Positions 8,950 to 18,190 of a DNA stretch of 64,000 bases are shown here, in pieces; position 1 is the first letter of the stretch, and the number at the start of each line of letters is the position of its first letter. The position numbers and the translations under genes were made by a program. The stretch spans positions 1 through 64,000 of the forward strand of contig JAFGTT010000015.1 of the NCBI GenBank assembly GCA_016933955.1, read 5' to 3'. The notes under the pieces were generated by a model. It was not told the DNA's origin. It saw nothing but the letters and a program-made list of their open reading frames with translations, and did not search any database. Source of the stretch: Candidatus Zixiibacteriota bacterium. GTDB taxonomy: Bacteria; Zixibacteria; MSB-5A5; GN15; PGXB01.

Positions 8950-9848
8950 CAATTCAATCTCGGATAAGTCTTTTTAAGCCTTTTTTTATAATATAGACGG
9001 GTTGTTAGGAGCAGAACAACAATAAAAACCAGGTAGGCCGGAAAGTAGTACCCGGCCAAAAGTGTTATGAGCAATATGGGAAATTTACAGACGAACAATA
9101 TAAGTCCCTCTCTCGGCGCAAGCAAGGTTGTAAGATAGAGGATTAAAGCCGTCAGACTGATAAATGTCAGAGACTTCAGACCGGCAATGCCGGCCAGCCA
9201 TACCGCCGCTGCAAAGCAAATTGCGCCCGATAAAATAAGAATTCGATTTGAGAATATCACGGACAGAGTGGTTTTACCGGTTTTTTTGTCTCCCTCCCGA
9301 TCGGGAATTATGGTTAACAAGAATTCGGCGGCGACAGTCAAGCCAAAATAGGCCGGTATAACAAGCCTGGCGGTTTCAAAATTTTCCCAGAAGGTCGGCG
9401 GTAACAAGGGCAGGATAATTCCATACCCGAGAATATTAGCGGCCAAACCGAGATATGGACGGTCTTTCAGTCGAAATGGCGGCAATGAATAAATTGCCGC
9501 CAGAATAACCTGGGAAATATTAATCAGACCAATTTGGAATCCGGAATAAAATCCAATTATTAAACCGGTCAGTGTGGCCGCCAGATAAGCCGCCATCATT
9601 TCCGAGCGACCGATCATGCCCGACTGAAGAAATCCAAGTTTCCTATTGATCCGATCCGATTCATAATCATAAATCTGATTAAGGTAGTACCCCCCGATAA
9701 CAATCAGAGTCACGGCTATCAAAGGCAACATCATAGCCATGTCGGCCTGCTGATTTTCATCAACCGATTTGACCGTGACAAGATATATAGACCAGACTGG
9801 AAGCAACAGCATTGGGCGAGCGGCAAAAATGAAGTCGATCAGCTTCAA
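8949..9848 (-). CDS. UbiA-family membrane prenyltransferase
   Basis: An integral membrane enzyme of the UbiA superfamily, transferring a prenyl chain to an aromatic or glycerol-phosphate acceptor. The 299-residue protein has eight to nine membrane segments and both aspartate motifs: NQIYDYESD (about 61-69, a variant of NDxxDxxxD) and DREGD (about 186-190). The acceptor cannot be told from sequence; no quinone or heme genes are nearby, while cdsA and uppS lie directly upstream. Menaquinone MenA, a UbiA type or a digeranylgeranylglyceryl-phosphate synthase-like enzyme are all possible. The start appears to be TTG at 9848, 11 bases after cdsA. Confidence 0.85.
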   Translation of the reverse strand: MKLIDFIFAARPMLLLPVWSIYLVTVKSVDENQQADMAMMLPLIAVTLIVIGGYYLNQIYDYESDRINRKLGFLQSGMIGRSEMMAAYLAATLTGLIIGFYSGFQIGLINISQVILAAIYSLPPFRLKDRPYLGLAANILGYGIILPLLPPTFWENFETARLVIPAYFGLTVAAEFLLTIIPDREGDKKTGKTTLSVIFSNRILILSGAICFAAAVWLAGIAGLKSLTFISLTALILYLTTLLAPREGLILFVCKFPILLITLLAGYYFPAYLVFIVVLLLTTRLYYKKRLKKTYPRLN

Positions 9849-9859
9849 TATCGACCAAC

Positions 9860-10675
9860 CTATTTGTATATGAAGTACTTGAGAGTAAAATACAACGCCG
9901 GAGCGGCAAACAAAAGGGAATCAAAGCGGTCGAGAATACCCCCATGCCCGGGGATAATGGCGGAAGAATCCTTGATTCCGACCGCCCTTTTCCAGCACGA
10001 TTCGACCAGATCGCCAAGTTGTCCGATCATGGAAATAAGAACACCGGCCAGGCATAATTGAAAAATCGGAATTTCAGGAAGACGCCAAAAATACATTATC
10101 AGGGCTACAATTAAACCACCGCTTAGACCACCGACAAATCCGGATACTGTCTTATTAGGTGAAACGGTCGGGGCCAATTTTCTTTTACCCAGCGCTTTGC
10201 CGATAAACATGGCCAGTGTATCCGAAAGCCATAGTGTCCCGAATAGAAACAGCAGCCAGTCTCCCCCTTTATCCGGGGATACATATCTGACGTGGTAAAC
10301 AAACGGATACAATCCACCCAGATAGACTACACCCCATATAAGATTCGCATGATTCTGAAAGAGAATGACCGGTTCACGGTTCTGCACGGCCAGAATAATG
10401 CCGGTAATAAGAAAATACACAATTAAAATATAAACCGAATATTCATAGTTATAGAGTGTCGATGAAATTATCGCGGCCTCTATGAAAACCATGGTTAGCC
10501 AGAATGTGATAGCCCCGGGGCCGACGGAACATCCCAGCATATACTCGACAATTCCGATCAGGGCGAAAATCAGTATCATCCCCAGAAGCCAGAAACCTCC
10601 CAAATAGGAAATCAAAATGATCAGAGGACCGAAAATAAGAGCGACAATTATTCTCGTTAACAGATTCCGATTCAA
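9860..10675 (-). CDS. cdsA: Phosphatidate cytidylyltransferase
   Basis: Makes CDP-diacylglycerol from CTP and phosphatidic acid, feeding all phospholipids. The 271-residue membrane protein has about eight transmembrane segments and the family signature spread over SDTLAMFIGKALGKRKLAPTVSPNKT (about 147-172) and QLGDLVESCWKRAVGIKDSS with GHGGILDRFDS near the C-terminus (about 215-250). The predicted start is a TTG at 10675, five bases after the uppS stop. The uppS-cdsA order is a classical pair; dxr and rseP, often next, are absent here and a UbiA-family gene follows. Confidence 0.95.
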   Translation of the reverse strand: MNRNLLTRIIVALIFGPLIILISYLGGFWLLGMILIFALIGIVEYMLGCSVGPGAITFWLTMVFIEAAIISSTLYNYEYSVYILIVYFLITGIILAVQNREPVILFQNHANLIWGVVYLGGLYPFVYHVRYVSPDKGGDWLLFLFGTLWLSDTLAMFIGKALGKRKLAPTVSPNKTVSGFVGGLSGGLIVALIMYFWRLPEIPIFQLCLAGVLISMIGQLGDLVESCWKRAVGIKDSSAIIPGHGGILDRFDSLLFAAPALYFTLKYFIYK

Positions 10676-10680
10676 AAAAT

Positions 10681-11430
10681 TCAGACCTTTCCGAAACGGC
10701 GTTCCCGCTTCTGATATGCCCTGATGGCCTCAAAGAGCTCGGAGCGGCCAAAATCAGGCCAGAGGACATCGGTGATATATAATTCCGTATAGCTGGTCTG
10801 CCACAGCAGGAAATTGGACAGCCGCATCTCGCCGGAAGTTCTGATCAGCAAATCCGGATCGGGTAGCCCGGCGGTATAGAGATAGCCGGAGAATTTATTT
10901 TCATCGATGTCATCAGGAAGCAGGTGCCCGGCTTTAACATCAGTGGCAATGGCCTTAACGGCATCGATAATTTCGGTTCGGCCGCCATAATTCAAAGCCA
11001 GATTGAGAATCAGCCCGGTATTGGTCCGGGTTTTTTTGCAGGCCATGGCCAATGCGCGACGCCGGGTGGATGATAATTCTTCGATCCTGCCGGTAGTGAT
11101 CAAGCGGACATTATTTTTATGCAACTCCTCAATCTCATTCCGGGTAGTCCGACTTAAAAGACTCATTAAAGCGGCTACCTCTTCCCTTGGGCGTTTCCAG
11201 TTTTCAACTGAAAAAGTATAAAGGGTAACATACTTTATTTTCAATTCAGCCGCCGCCCGGACCACTTCTTTCACCGCCAGGACACCTGCCTCATGACCGG
11301 CAGTCCTGGGTAAATTTCGTTTTCCGGCCCAGCGCCCGTTACCATCCATTATAATCGCGATATGGGTCGGCAGAGCTTTTTTATCCAGGCCGTAAGGCGG
11401 GCTATCAGCATTATCCGTCATGGTCACCAT
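10681..11430 (-). CDS. uppS: Isoprenyl (undecaprenyl) diphosphate synthase
   Basis: A cis-prenyltransferase making the C55 carrier for cell-wall synthesis. It contains IIMDGNGRWA (about 24-33) with the catalytic Asp, RTAGHEAG, the TLYTFSVENW block, and LIRTSGEMRLSNFLLWQ (about 195-211) with WPDF. Length with the ATG at 11430 is 249 residues. An in-frame TTG at 11457 and an ATG at 11421 are alternatives; none has a strong ribosome site. Followed by cdsA. Confidence 0.94.
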   Translation of the reverse strand: MVTMTDNADSPPYGLDKKALPTHIAIIMDGNGRWAGKRNLPRTAGHEAGVLAVKEVVRAAAELKIKYVTLYTFSVENWKRPREEVAALMSLLSRTTRNEIEELHKNNVRLITTGRIEELSSTRRRALAMACKKTRTNTGLILNLALNYGGRTEIIDAVKAIATDVKAGHLLPDDIDENKFSGYLYTAGLPDPDLLIRTSGEMRLSNFLLWQTSYTELYITDVLWPDFGRSELFEAIRAYQKRERRFGKV

Positions 11431-11462
11431 TATAGATGGAAGAATCCGCGAGAGCAAGGAAA

Positions 11463-12155
11463 TTAATCGGAATTCAATTGATACTCAATAAATTCAAATT
11501 CACAGCTGAAATATCTCCAGCCCAAAAGATTCCGCTCAATTATTTGAATAGAATAAAAATCGAGAATAATGTAATCCGTCAGCCTTCTGAAATGAAGCCG
11601 CTCGGAACGGCGGAACAATCCCTGGGGACTGGGATCGTGATAAAAAATATCAATCAGATAAAAATCATCCCTGTTAATATTGATAAATCCGGTGATCGGG
11701 GCAGTACTGTCAGCCTTCTTTTCGACAAACCCGATAGCCAGTAATCCGGCTCCGGTGTCGTTGGGATAAAAATAATATTGGTAATCCTTATTCCACGGCC
11801 GCGGAAAGTCGAATGTTTCAGGGAGAGAATTCTCCTTTGCCCCTGCCGAATCTATAATTACCGTCGAATCGCGTCGGGAACCATCGCAGTACATTCGATA
11901 TACGGCCGTATCGAGTTTTTGCATTTCCCCCCGATAATCCGTTTGCTCGTAAATCGCCCGCATTTCCACAGAGTATTTTATGTTTTGTCCAAAAAGGTAA
12001 TGTTCTCCAAAGATTTTGCCGGTTTGGTCAAGGTAATATTGGATCACTGGATCGGTATCAGAAATGGAATTGTTCGTGTTTCCCGCCTGTCCGGACATGA
12101 AAATAACCAGCGCCGGAATAATGACTGCCGACAGATTAATCCTGTGAACTGCCAT
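11463..12155 (-). CDS. Secreted protein of unknown function
   Basis: I do not recognise this 230-residue protein. It opens with a short basic end and a hydrophobic signal peptide (about residues 7-23, ending FMSGQA), followed by a soluble domain rich in Y, F and D with no repeats and a single cysteine (in YRMYCDG), suggesting a beta-rich periplasmic domain. The ATG at 12155 was chosen because the signal peptide follows it directly; it lies inside the end of tgt (20-base overlap) with AAAGGA upstream. Position between tgt and uppS in a housekeeping run suggests a conserved lineage gene, but no role can be given. Confidence 0.7.
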   Translation of the reverse strand: MAVHRINLSAVIIPALVIFMSGQAGNTNNSISDTDPVIQYYLDQTGKIFGEHYLFGQNIKYSVEMRAIYEQTDYRGEMQKLDTAVYRMYCDGSRRDSTVIIDSAGAKENSLPETFDFPRPWNKDYQYYFYPNDTGAGLLAIGFVEKKADSTAPITGFININRDDFYLIDIFYHDPSPQGLFRRSERLHFRRLTDYIILDFYSIQIIERNLLGWRYFSCEFEFIEYQLNSD

Positions 12156-13269
12156 ATTTGTCCAAAAATTCCTTTCGAAATTCATTAAATCGACTTTGCT
12201 CAAGGGATAAACGAATTTGCCTCATTAAATTCTGGAAAAAATAGGAAGAATGAAATGACGCCAGAACCAGGGCGGTTATTTCACTCTGGTTATATAAATG
12301 CCGTATATAGGCCCGGCTGTAGCGACGGCAGACCCGGCAATCACAACCGGGATCGAGTGGACGGTCATCCTCGGAATATTCGGCATTGCGAAAAACCAGG
12401 GGCCCTTCCGATGTGAAAACCATTCCGGTTCGGGCATTTCTGGTAGGTAACACGCAATCGAACATATCCACACCTGAAGAGACGGCCATGAGTATATCCT
12501 CGGGATAGCCGACTCCCATCAGATAGCGCGGCCGGTTTCCCGGAAGAAATTGCATGGTAAAAGCAAGAGTGTCTTCCATTTCTCCCTTGGACTCCCCGAC
12601 CGCCAATCCGCCGATGGAGTTTCCCGGAAAATCAAGAGAAACAATCTGCTCGGCGGAAATTCTCCTTAAATCCTGGTAAACTGATCCCTGGACAATTCCG
12701 AACAGGGCTGTACCGGTTGGTTCCTGCTCCTCGGCCATATTGAAATATGCTTGCCCTTTCCGGGCCCAGTCGTAAGTTCGCCTTGCACCGATGGCCGCCT
12801 GCTCTTTTTCCGATGGATACGGAACACACTGGTCGAATGACATGATTATATCCGCCCCGATATCGCGCTGTATCCTGATAACCTTTTCGGCGTCGAAACG
12901 ATGTTCCGAACCGTCATGATGGGAGCGGAAGGTAACACCGTCATCATCGACCCTTGAAAGATCCCTCATGGAAAAAACCTGGAATCCCCCGGAATCTGTC
13001 AGGGTCGGCTTATTCCAGCCATTGAAGGAAGCCAGGCCACCCCGATTCTTTATGATTCTTTCTCCCGGTCTAAGATACAGATGGTATGTGTTGCCGAGCA
13101 TGATTTCGGCTCCGCATGCTTCGAGATCCTCGGCTGTCATGGCCTTGACCGCACCCGATGTCCCGACCGGCATGAAGGCCGGAGTATTGAAATGGCCATG
13201 AGGGGTACTCACTATACCGCGGCGGGCGGGACCATCATTTTGAAGAAGTTTAAAATCGAAATTCCTCAA
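12136..13269 (-). CDS. tgt: tRNA-guanine transglycosylase
   Basis: Exchanges guanine 34 for the queuosine precursor preQ1 in tRNAs for Asp, Asn, His and Tyr. The 377-residue protein has the substrate-binding TDSGGFQVFSM (about 92-102), SFDQCVPYPS, GGLAVGESK, the nucleophile region GVDMFDCVLPTRNARTG (about 262-278) and the zinc site CDCRVC...H (about 308-340). The start is apparently TTG at 13269, six bases after the flavin reductase stop. The last codons overlap the next gene. Confidence 0.97.
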   Translation of the reverse strand: MRNFDFKLLQNDGPARRGIVSTPHGHFNTPAFMPVGTSGAVKAMTAEDLEACGAEIMLGNTYHLYLRPGERIIKNRGGLASFNGWNKPTLTDSGGFQVFSMRDLSRVDDDGVTFRSHHDGSEHRFDAEKVIRIQRDIGADIIMSFDQCVPYPSEKEQAAIGARRTYDWARKGQAYFNMAEEQEPTGTALFGIVQGSVYQDLRRISAEQIVSLDFPGNSIGGLAVGESKGEMEDTLAFTMQFLPGNRPRYLMGVGYPEDILMAVSSGVDMFDCVLPTRNARTGMVFTSEGPLVFRNAEYSEDDRPLDPGCDCRVCRRYSRAYIRHLYNQSEITALVLASFHSSYFFQNLMRQIRLSLEQSRFNEFRKEFLDKYGSSQD

Positions 13270-13274
13270 AGCCG

Positions 13275-13856
13275 TTACCGATTTCGGATTTCCCTGGCCG
13301 CCGCGCCATATCGGGCCAGCATTTTTTCCAGACCGCCACGATATTCCCTTGCCGCCGGGCAGTAGACCAGCGGTTTGATAGCATCGATCAGTGGCCGCAC
13401 ATTCTTATCCAGTTTATCTTTATCAATATGTACCATTACTATTTCGGCCATAAACATTTCATGCGAACCGAGGACAATCGTCTGCCGAACCTTGCATTCA
13501 AGATTGACCGGGCATTCTCCGATCAACGGAGCCATAACAATTTTCCCCGGTACCGGGGTCAAATTCATTTCCTTAAATTTATCGAAATCCCGCCCCGACT
13601 TGGTGCCGCAAAAATCTGCGGCCTTAAGATGTTTTTCACCGGTCAGGTTGACCACAAATTCGCCCGATTTCTTGATGATATCATAGGAATACCTCTTGGG
13701 CTGTACCGAGATCGATAGCATCGGCGGCTCGGAGTTGATGATGCCGATCCAGCTGATGGTGATAATATTAGCGGCATAGCCTTCGGCCACGCAGGAAACC
13801 ATCACCGCCGGGAGCGGGAACAGCATAGCCTGAGGTTTTACCTGTGTTTTTTCCAT
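13275..13856 (-). CDS. Flavin reductase-like (flavoredoxin) domain protein
   Basis: A 193-residue FMN-binding protein of the flavin reductase-like family. Family features are the N-terminal PLPAVMVSCVAEGYAANIITISWIG segment, SIQPKR-like SVQPKRYSYDIIKKSGEFVVNLT (split here by position about 50-72) and a central LECKVRQTIVLGSHEMFMAEIV. Such proteins act as flavin reductases or small redox carriers; the partner is unknown. The ATG at 13856 has a strong AAGGGGAG site. Lies between radA and tgt with short gaps. Confidence 0.85.
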   Translation of the reverse strand: MEKTQVKPQAMLFPLPAVMVSCVAEGYAANIITISWIGIINSEPPMLSISVQPKRYSYDIIKKSGEFVVNLTGEKHLKAADFCGTKSGRDFDKFKEMNLTPVPGKIVMAPLIGECPVNLECKVRQTIVLGSHEMFMAEIVMVHIDKDKLDKNVRPLIDAIKPLVYCPAAREYRGGLEKMLARYGAAAREIRNR

Positions 13857-13867
13857 CTCTCCCCTTC

Positions 13868-15223
13868 CTAAAATATAATATCCAGCGCCTTTTCGAGGCT
13901 GGTTACACCGACAATTTCAATTTCAGCCCCTGACACCCCCTCGGCATTTTGTCGCGGAATAATGATTTTCTTGAAACCCAGCTTGGCCGCCTCGGCCACT
14001 CGACGATCAACCATGCTGATCGGGCGCACCTCACCCGAAAGACCCACTTCACCGGCGACCACTATGGAGGCGTCGACCGGAATATCGCGAAGCGATGATA
14101 CAATGGCGGCATGCAAAGCCAGATCGACCGCCGGTTCCGAAAGACGCAAGCCTCCGGCCACCGAGACAAAAACATCATTACCGCCCATCGGCAGGCCGAT
14201 TCTTTTTTCCAGGATGGCCAGATGCAGGGCCAATCGTTTGTTATCGATTCCCCCGGCCACTCGCTGGGGAGTGCCATAGGAAGCCGATGATACCAGCGCC
14301 TGAATTTCGACTAGAATCGGCCGGTTGCCCTCGCAGGAAGCCGCCACTACCGCCCCGGAACGATCACCCTCGCTGTATTCCGACAAGAACAGCGACGAGG
14401 GATTTTCGACTTCCCGAAGGCCTTGTGGTGTCATTTCGAATACGCCCAGTTCGAACGTGGCTCCAAAGCGGTTCTTAACAGTCCGGAGGATGCGATAGAC
14501 ATACCGGCTTTCGCCCTCAAAATACAGAACGGCATCGACCATATGTTCCAGAACCTTCGGTCCGGCCACCAGCCCTTCCTTGGTGACATGACCGATAAGG
14601 AACAGCGAAAAGCCGTTTTTCTTGGCAATATCAATCAGGCGTCCGGCCGCCTCACGAATTTGCCCGATGGTTCCGGGCGGAGAATCAAAAACGGCGCTGG
14701 ATATGGTCTGGATGGAATCGACAATTATAATTTGAAAGGAATCACTCTCGACGATATTTATAATTTTTTCCAGATCGGTTTCGTTGATGATTGAAATATT
14801 CTGTCCCCTGACATTCAAGCGGCCGGCCCGTTTTTTGATCTGACCCGGCGATTCCTCACCGGTAACATACAAAACGGATAATCCGCTTTCGGAATAGGCG
14901 TCGGCGGCCTGAAGGATCAGGGTCGATTTTCCGATTCCCGGTTCCCCGGCCACCAGCACGGCGCTTCCCGGAAGGAGTCCGCCTCCCAGAACCCGATCGA
15001 ATTCGGAAATTCCGGATTTGTGACCCATCACCAGTGTGTCATCAATATCTTCAAACCGATGAATCTGTGAAGATATTTTCTTATCCGCCCGTCGGTGCGA
15101 CTTGACAATTCGTTCCTCAGCCAGGGTATTCCACTCTCCGCAATCACGGCATTGACCCTGCCATTTGGGATGAATGGCGCCGCATTGCGTACATACAAAA
15201 GCTATCTTTGTCTTACCTGTCAT
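13868..15223 (-). CDS. radA: DNA repair protein RadA
   Basis: A RecA-like branch-migration ATPase in recombinational repair. The 451-residue protein has the N-terminal C4 zinc finger (CTQCGAIHPKWQGQCRDC, about 11-28), a RecA core with Walker A GEPGIGKST (about 93-101), the family-specific KNRFG motif (about 251-255) and a Lon-protease-like C-terminal domain lacking the protease dyad. Length is standard. Starts six bases after mlaF ends, with CAGG just upstream. Confidence 0.97.
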   Translation of the reverse strand: MTGKTKIAFVCTQCGAIHPKWQGQCRDCGEWNTLAEERIVKSHRRADKKISSQIHRFEDIDDTLVMGHKSGISEFDRVLGGGLLPGSAVLVAGEPGIGKSTLILQAADAYSESGLSVLYVTGEESPGQIKKRAGRLNVRGQNISIINETDLEKIINIVESDSFQIIIVDSIQTISSAVFDSPPGTIGQIREAAGRLIDIAKKNGFSLFLIGHVTKEGLVAGPKVLEHMVDAVLYFEGESRYVYRILRTVKNRFGATFELGVFEMTPQGLREVENPSSLFLSEYSEGDRSGAVVAASCEGNRPILVEIQALVSSASYGTPQRVAGGIDNKRLALHLAILEKRIGLPMGGNDVFVSVAGGLRLSEPAVDLALHAAIVSSLRDIPVDASIVVAGEVGLSGEVRPISMVDRRVAEAAKLGFKKIIIPRQNAEGVSGAEIEIVGVTSLEKALDIIF

Positions 15224-15228
15224 CCTGA

Positions 15229-15984
15229 TTACCGTACCTGGATGGGGCCGGTGGAACGGCCATTGATAAACTGATCGACAACTGCATTGCCGGAGTTTTT
15301 TATTTCATCCGGCGTCCCGTCATACTCCACCTTGCCGTCATGAAGCATGACAATCCGTTCCCCGATTTTATAGGCCGAGGTCATGTCATGCGTTACTGCA
15401 ATCGACGTGACTTTCAGCCTGCGGTGCAACTCAATTATGAGATCGTTGATCATGTCGGCCGTGATCGGATCCAGCCCGGTCGTCGGTTCATCATAGAGCA
15501 ATATCTCTGGCGAAGTGGCGATAGCCCGGGCCAGGCCGACCCGTTTACGCATACCGCCCGAAAGATTGGCCGGGTACAGATCATAGGTCCCCCCGAGGCC
15601 GACCAGAGTCAGTTTTTCCTCGACCACCTCGCGGGCGACATTTTCCGAATAGCCTTCAACTTCCCGCAGGGCTAGGCCGACATTCTCCCCTACCGTCAGG
15701 GAATCCAGCAACGCGGCCGATTGGAAAAGCATTCCGATTTTTTTCCTCACGCTGACCAGTTCTTCATATTTCAGACCGGACAGATCCTGATTTTCGACGA
15801 CGACTGTTCCGGAGTCGGGCTGAAACAGGGCGTTGAGATGTTTAAGAAGCACCGATTTGCCGCATCCCGACCGGCCGATAATTACCACCGATTCATTCCG
15901 TCCGATTTCCAGATCGACACCGCGAAGAACTTCATTGGTATTGAAGGCCTTGGTGACTTTGTCAAGTCTTATGCACGGGATCAT
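15229..15984 (-). CDS. mlaF: Mla-type ABC transporter ATP-binding protein
   Basis: ATPase of an MCE/Mla-type phospholipid transporter acting with the MlaE permease encoded directly upstream. The 251-residue protein has Walker A GRSGCGKS (about 38-45), Q-loop LFQSAALLDSLTV, signature NLSGGMRKRVGLARAI (about 138-153), Walker B ILLYDEPTTGLDP and the switch His in VTHD. The GG-M-KR signature and LLDSLT segment are typical of MlaF. I chose the ATG at 15984 with AGGGTG upstream. The MCE-domain substrate protein (MlaD) is not in the window. Confidence 0.92.
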   Translation of the reverse strand: MIPCIRLDKVTKAFNTNEVLRGVDLEIGRNESVVIIGRSGCGKSVLLKHLNALFQPDSGTVVVENQDLSGLKYEELVSVRKKIGMLFQSAALLDSLTVGENVGLALREVEGYSENVAREVVEEKLTLVGLGGTYDLYPANLSGGMRKRVGLARAIATSPEILLYDEPTTGLDPITADMINDLIIELHRRLKVTSIAVTHDMTSAYKIGERIVMLHDGKVEYDGTPDEIKNSGNAVVDQFINGRSTGPIQVR

Positions 15985-15988
15985 TTTA

Positions 15989-16768
15989 TTACACCCTGAA
16001 CAGAATGACCGCAATAATATAATCGGTAACCAGAATCAACACGGCCGATATCACCACCGCCTGGGTGGTGGCCTGCCCGACCCCCCTTGCTCCGCCCTTG
16101 GCGGTAAAACCTTCATGACAGCCGACCAGACCGATTATCATACCGAAAACTGTGGATTTCAGAAATCCGCCGAGCATATCGGCCATGCTGAAGGAGCTTT
16201 TAACCCCCAGCAGAAAGGTTTCGTATGACAGATTAACAAACATAATGGACACCAGCATGGCTCCTGAAATCGCCACGAAATTGGCAAAAATGGTCAGGAT
16301 GGGAAGCATAATGGTTGCCGACAGAAACCGCGGCATTACCAGATACCGAATTGGGCTGATACCCATGGAATCGACGGCATCGATCTGCTCGGTGACCCGC
16401 ATCGTTCCCAGTTCGGCCGCAATTCCGGCCCCAACCCGACCGGCCACAACCAAAGCCGTAAGGACCGGCGCCAGTTCGATTACAATCGCTTTCCCCACGG
16501 CACTTCCCAGGTAACGCATCGGTGCCCCGATAAATTTAAACTGGTAGGCTGCCTGCCACGCCGAAACAGCCCCGACAAAAATCGAGGTGATAACAATCAG
16601 GGGCAAAGACTTATTACCGATCCAGAATGATTGATCGGTTATCAGTCCCAGTGAGCTGGGAATCGATTTACAATGATACAGGGCTCTAAAAAACAGCATG
16701 AAGGTACTGCCAATACGCGAGATAAAGGCAATCACGCTGCGACCGATCAAAGGAACCTGGTTATTCAT
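15989..16768 (-). CDS. mlaE: MlaE-family ABC permease
   Basis: Inner-membrane permease of a lipid-trafficking ABC system. The 259-residue protein has five to six hydrophobic segments and the family block APVLTALVVAGRVGAGIAAELGTMRVTEQIDA (about 102-133), then PRFLSATIMLPILTIFANF and KSTVFGMIIGLVGC. The start lies three bases after the dnaB stop and mlaF follows after four bases, so the pair is probably co-translated. Confidence 0.95.
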   Translation of the reverse strand: MNNQVPLIGRSVIAFISRIGSTFMLFFRALYHCKSIPSSLGLITDQSFWIGNKSLPLIVITSIFVGAVSAWQAAYQFKFIGAPMRYLGSAVGKAIVIELAPVLTALVVAGRVGAGIAAELGTMRVTEQIDAVDSMGISPIRYLVMPRFLSATIMLPILTIFANFVAISGAMLVSIMFVNLSYETFLLGVKSSFSMADMLGGFLKSTVFGMIIGLVGCHEGFTAKGGARGVGQATTQAVVISAVLILVTDYIIAVILFRV

Positions 16769-16771
16769 TGA

Positions 16772-18190
16772 TCAAAATTCGTAATCCGACTCCTGCACCG
16801 GAATTTCCGGACGCTGCCAGCTGGGGTTTTCAAACCGGATATAATCCTTGACGAAAGTCAGCGGGATCACCCCGGTCGGTCCATTACGCTGTTTGGAAAT
16901 TATAATATCAGCCTTTCCCCTGGCTTCCAGTCGTTTGGGATCATCATCCGGAAGGTGTGATAAATAAAATTCCTCGCGATAAACGAACAATACCAAATCG
17001 GCATCCTGCTCGATTGCTCCCGATTCACGCAGATCGGAAAGTTGAGGGCGTTTATCGCCGCCGCGCATCTCAACCATACGCGACAACTGGCTTATGGCCA
17101 CCACCGGAATATTCAATTCCTTGGCCAGCGTTTTCAACGAGCGCGAGATCATGGCCATTTCCTGCTGGCGATTCTCGGCCCTCCCCGAAGCATACATCAT
17201 CTGGATATAATCGACAACAATCAATCCGACATTGTGATGGGCTTTCAGGCGTCGTGACTTGGCCCGCATCTCCAAAGGAGTCAGGACGGCCGAGTCATCG
17301 ATAAAGATTTTCGCTTCACTTAATGGTTCGGCGGCCAGGGTCAATTTCTGCCATTCAGCATCGCGCAGACGGTTGGTCCGCAGTTTATGCTGGCTGAGAC
17401 GTGCCCGCCCGCAAAGCATCCGCAAGGCCAGTTGTTCTTTGGACATTTCAATCGAAAATACGCCTATCGGAACGTTGTGCTCTATCGCCATAAACTCGGC
17501 GATATTCAGAGCCAGGGCTGTCTTTCCCATCGATGGACGCCCGGCCACCACGATAAATTCACCATCATGAAAGCCGCCTGTCATTTCATCGAGTTTGGCA
17601 TAACCGGTACTTATTCCGGCCAGACCGCCTTTGGTTTCCTGGAAATTCTCTATTTGCTCGAATGTACTCGGCACCAATTCCGAGAGCGGCGTAAAGCCTT
17701 TCCGAAGCCGGCTTTCGGAAATGGCAAAAATATTCTGTTCAGCCCGGTCAAGAATCTCGGAAACATCCTGGTCAAGGATATAACAGCTGTTGACAATACC
17801 GTTCGAGGCCTCGATTAAACGCCGCAGAACGGCCTTTTCAAGAATAATTTTAGCATAAGCCTCGGCATTGGCCGCGGTTGCCACCCCATCCACCAGTTCC
17901 ACCAGATATAGCCGGCCGCCGATACGATCCAGTTGATCCATTTTGGCCAGTTCCTCGGCTACCGTGGTAATATCGCAGGGTTCATTCTTTTCATAGAGAT
18001 TCAGAACCGCCCTAAATATGATGCGATGTTTGGGAACATAAAAATTATCCTCGGCCCCGATCTGCTCGAGGACAGAACTGATAACCTCGGAATCCTTTAA
18101 AACCGATCCCAGGACTGCTTGTTCGGCGTCGACCGATTGCGGCGGTTCAAGACGTGCTACTTTTTTATCCACATCAGGACTGGAGGCCAT
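16772..18190 (-). CDS. dnaB: Replicative DNA helicase
   Basis: Hexameric helicase at the replication fork. The 472-residue protein has an N-terminal DnaB domain (about 10-115, with EAEQAVLGSVL-like DAEQAVLGSVL), a linker, and the RecA-like ATPase with Walker A GRPSMGKTALA (about 198-208), VFSIEMSKEQLALRM, Walker B IVVDYIQMM and the arginine-finger region LSDLRESGAIEQDADLV. The ATG at 18190 has GGAG seven bases upstream and lies inside the end of the uracil-DNA glycosylase gene; an ATG 27 bases further up is possible but lacks a site. Confidence 0.96.
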   Translation of the reverse strand: MASSPDVDKKVARLEPPQSVDAEQAVLGSVLKDSEVISSVLEQIGAEDNFYVPKHRIIFRAVLNLYEKNEPCDITTVAEELAKMDQLDRIGGRLYLVELVDGVATAANAEAYAKIILEKAVLRRLIEASNGIVNSCYILDQDVSEILDRAEQNIFAISESRLRKGFTPLSELVPSTFEQIENFQETKGGLAGISTGYAKLDEMTGGFHDGEFIVVAGRPSMGKTALALNIAEFMAIEHNVPIGVFSIEMSKEQLALRMLCGRARLSQHKLRTNRLRDAEWQKLTLAAEPLSEAKIFIDDSAVLTPLEMRAKSRRLKAHHNVGLIVVDYIQMMYASGRAENRQQEMAMISRSLKTLAKELNIPVVAISQLSRMVEMRGGDKRPQLSDLRESGAIEQDADLVLFVYREEFYLSHLPDDDPKRLEARGKADIIISKQRNGPTGVIPLTFVKDYIRFENPSWQRPEIPVQESDYEF

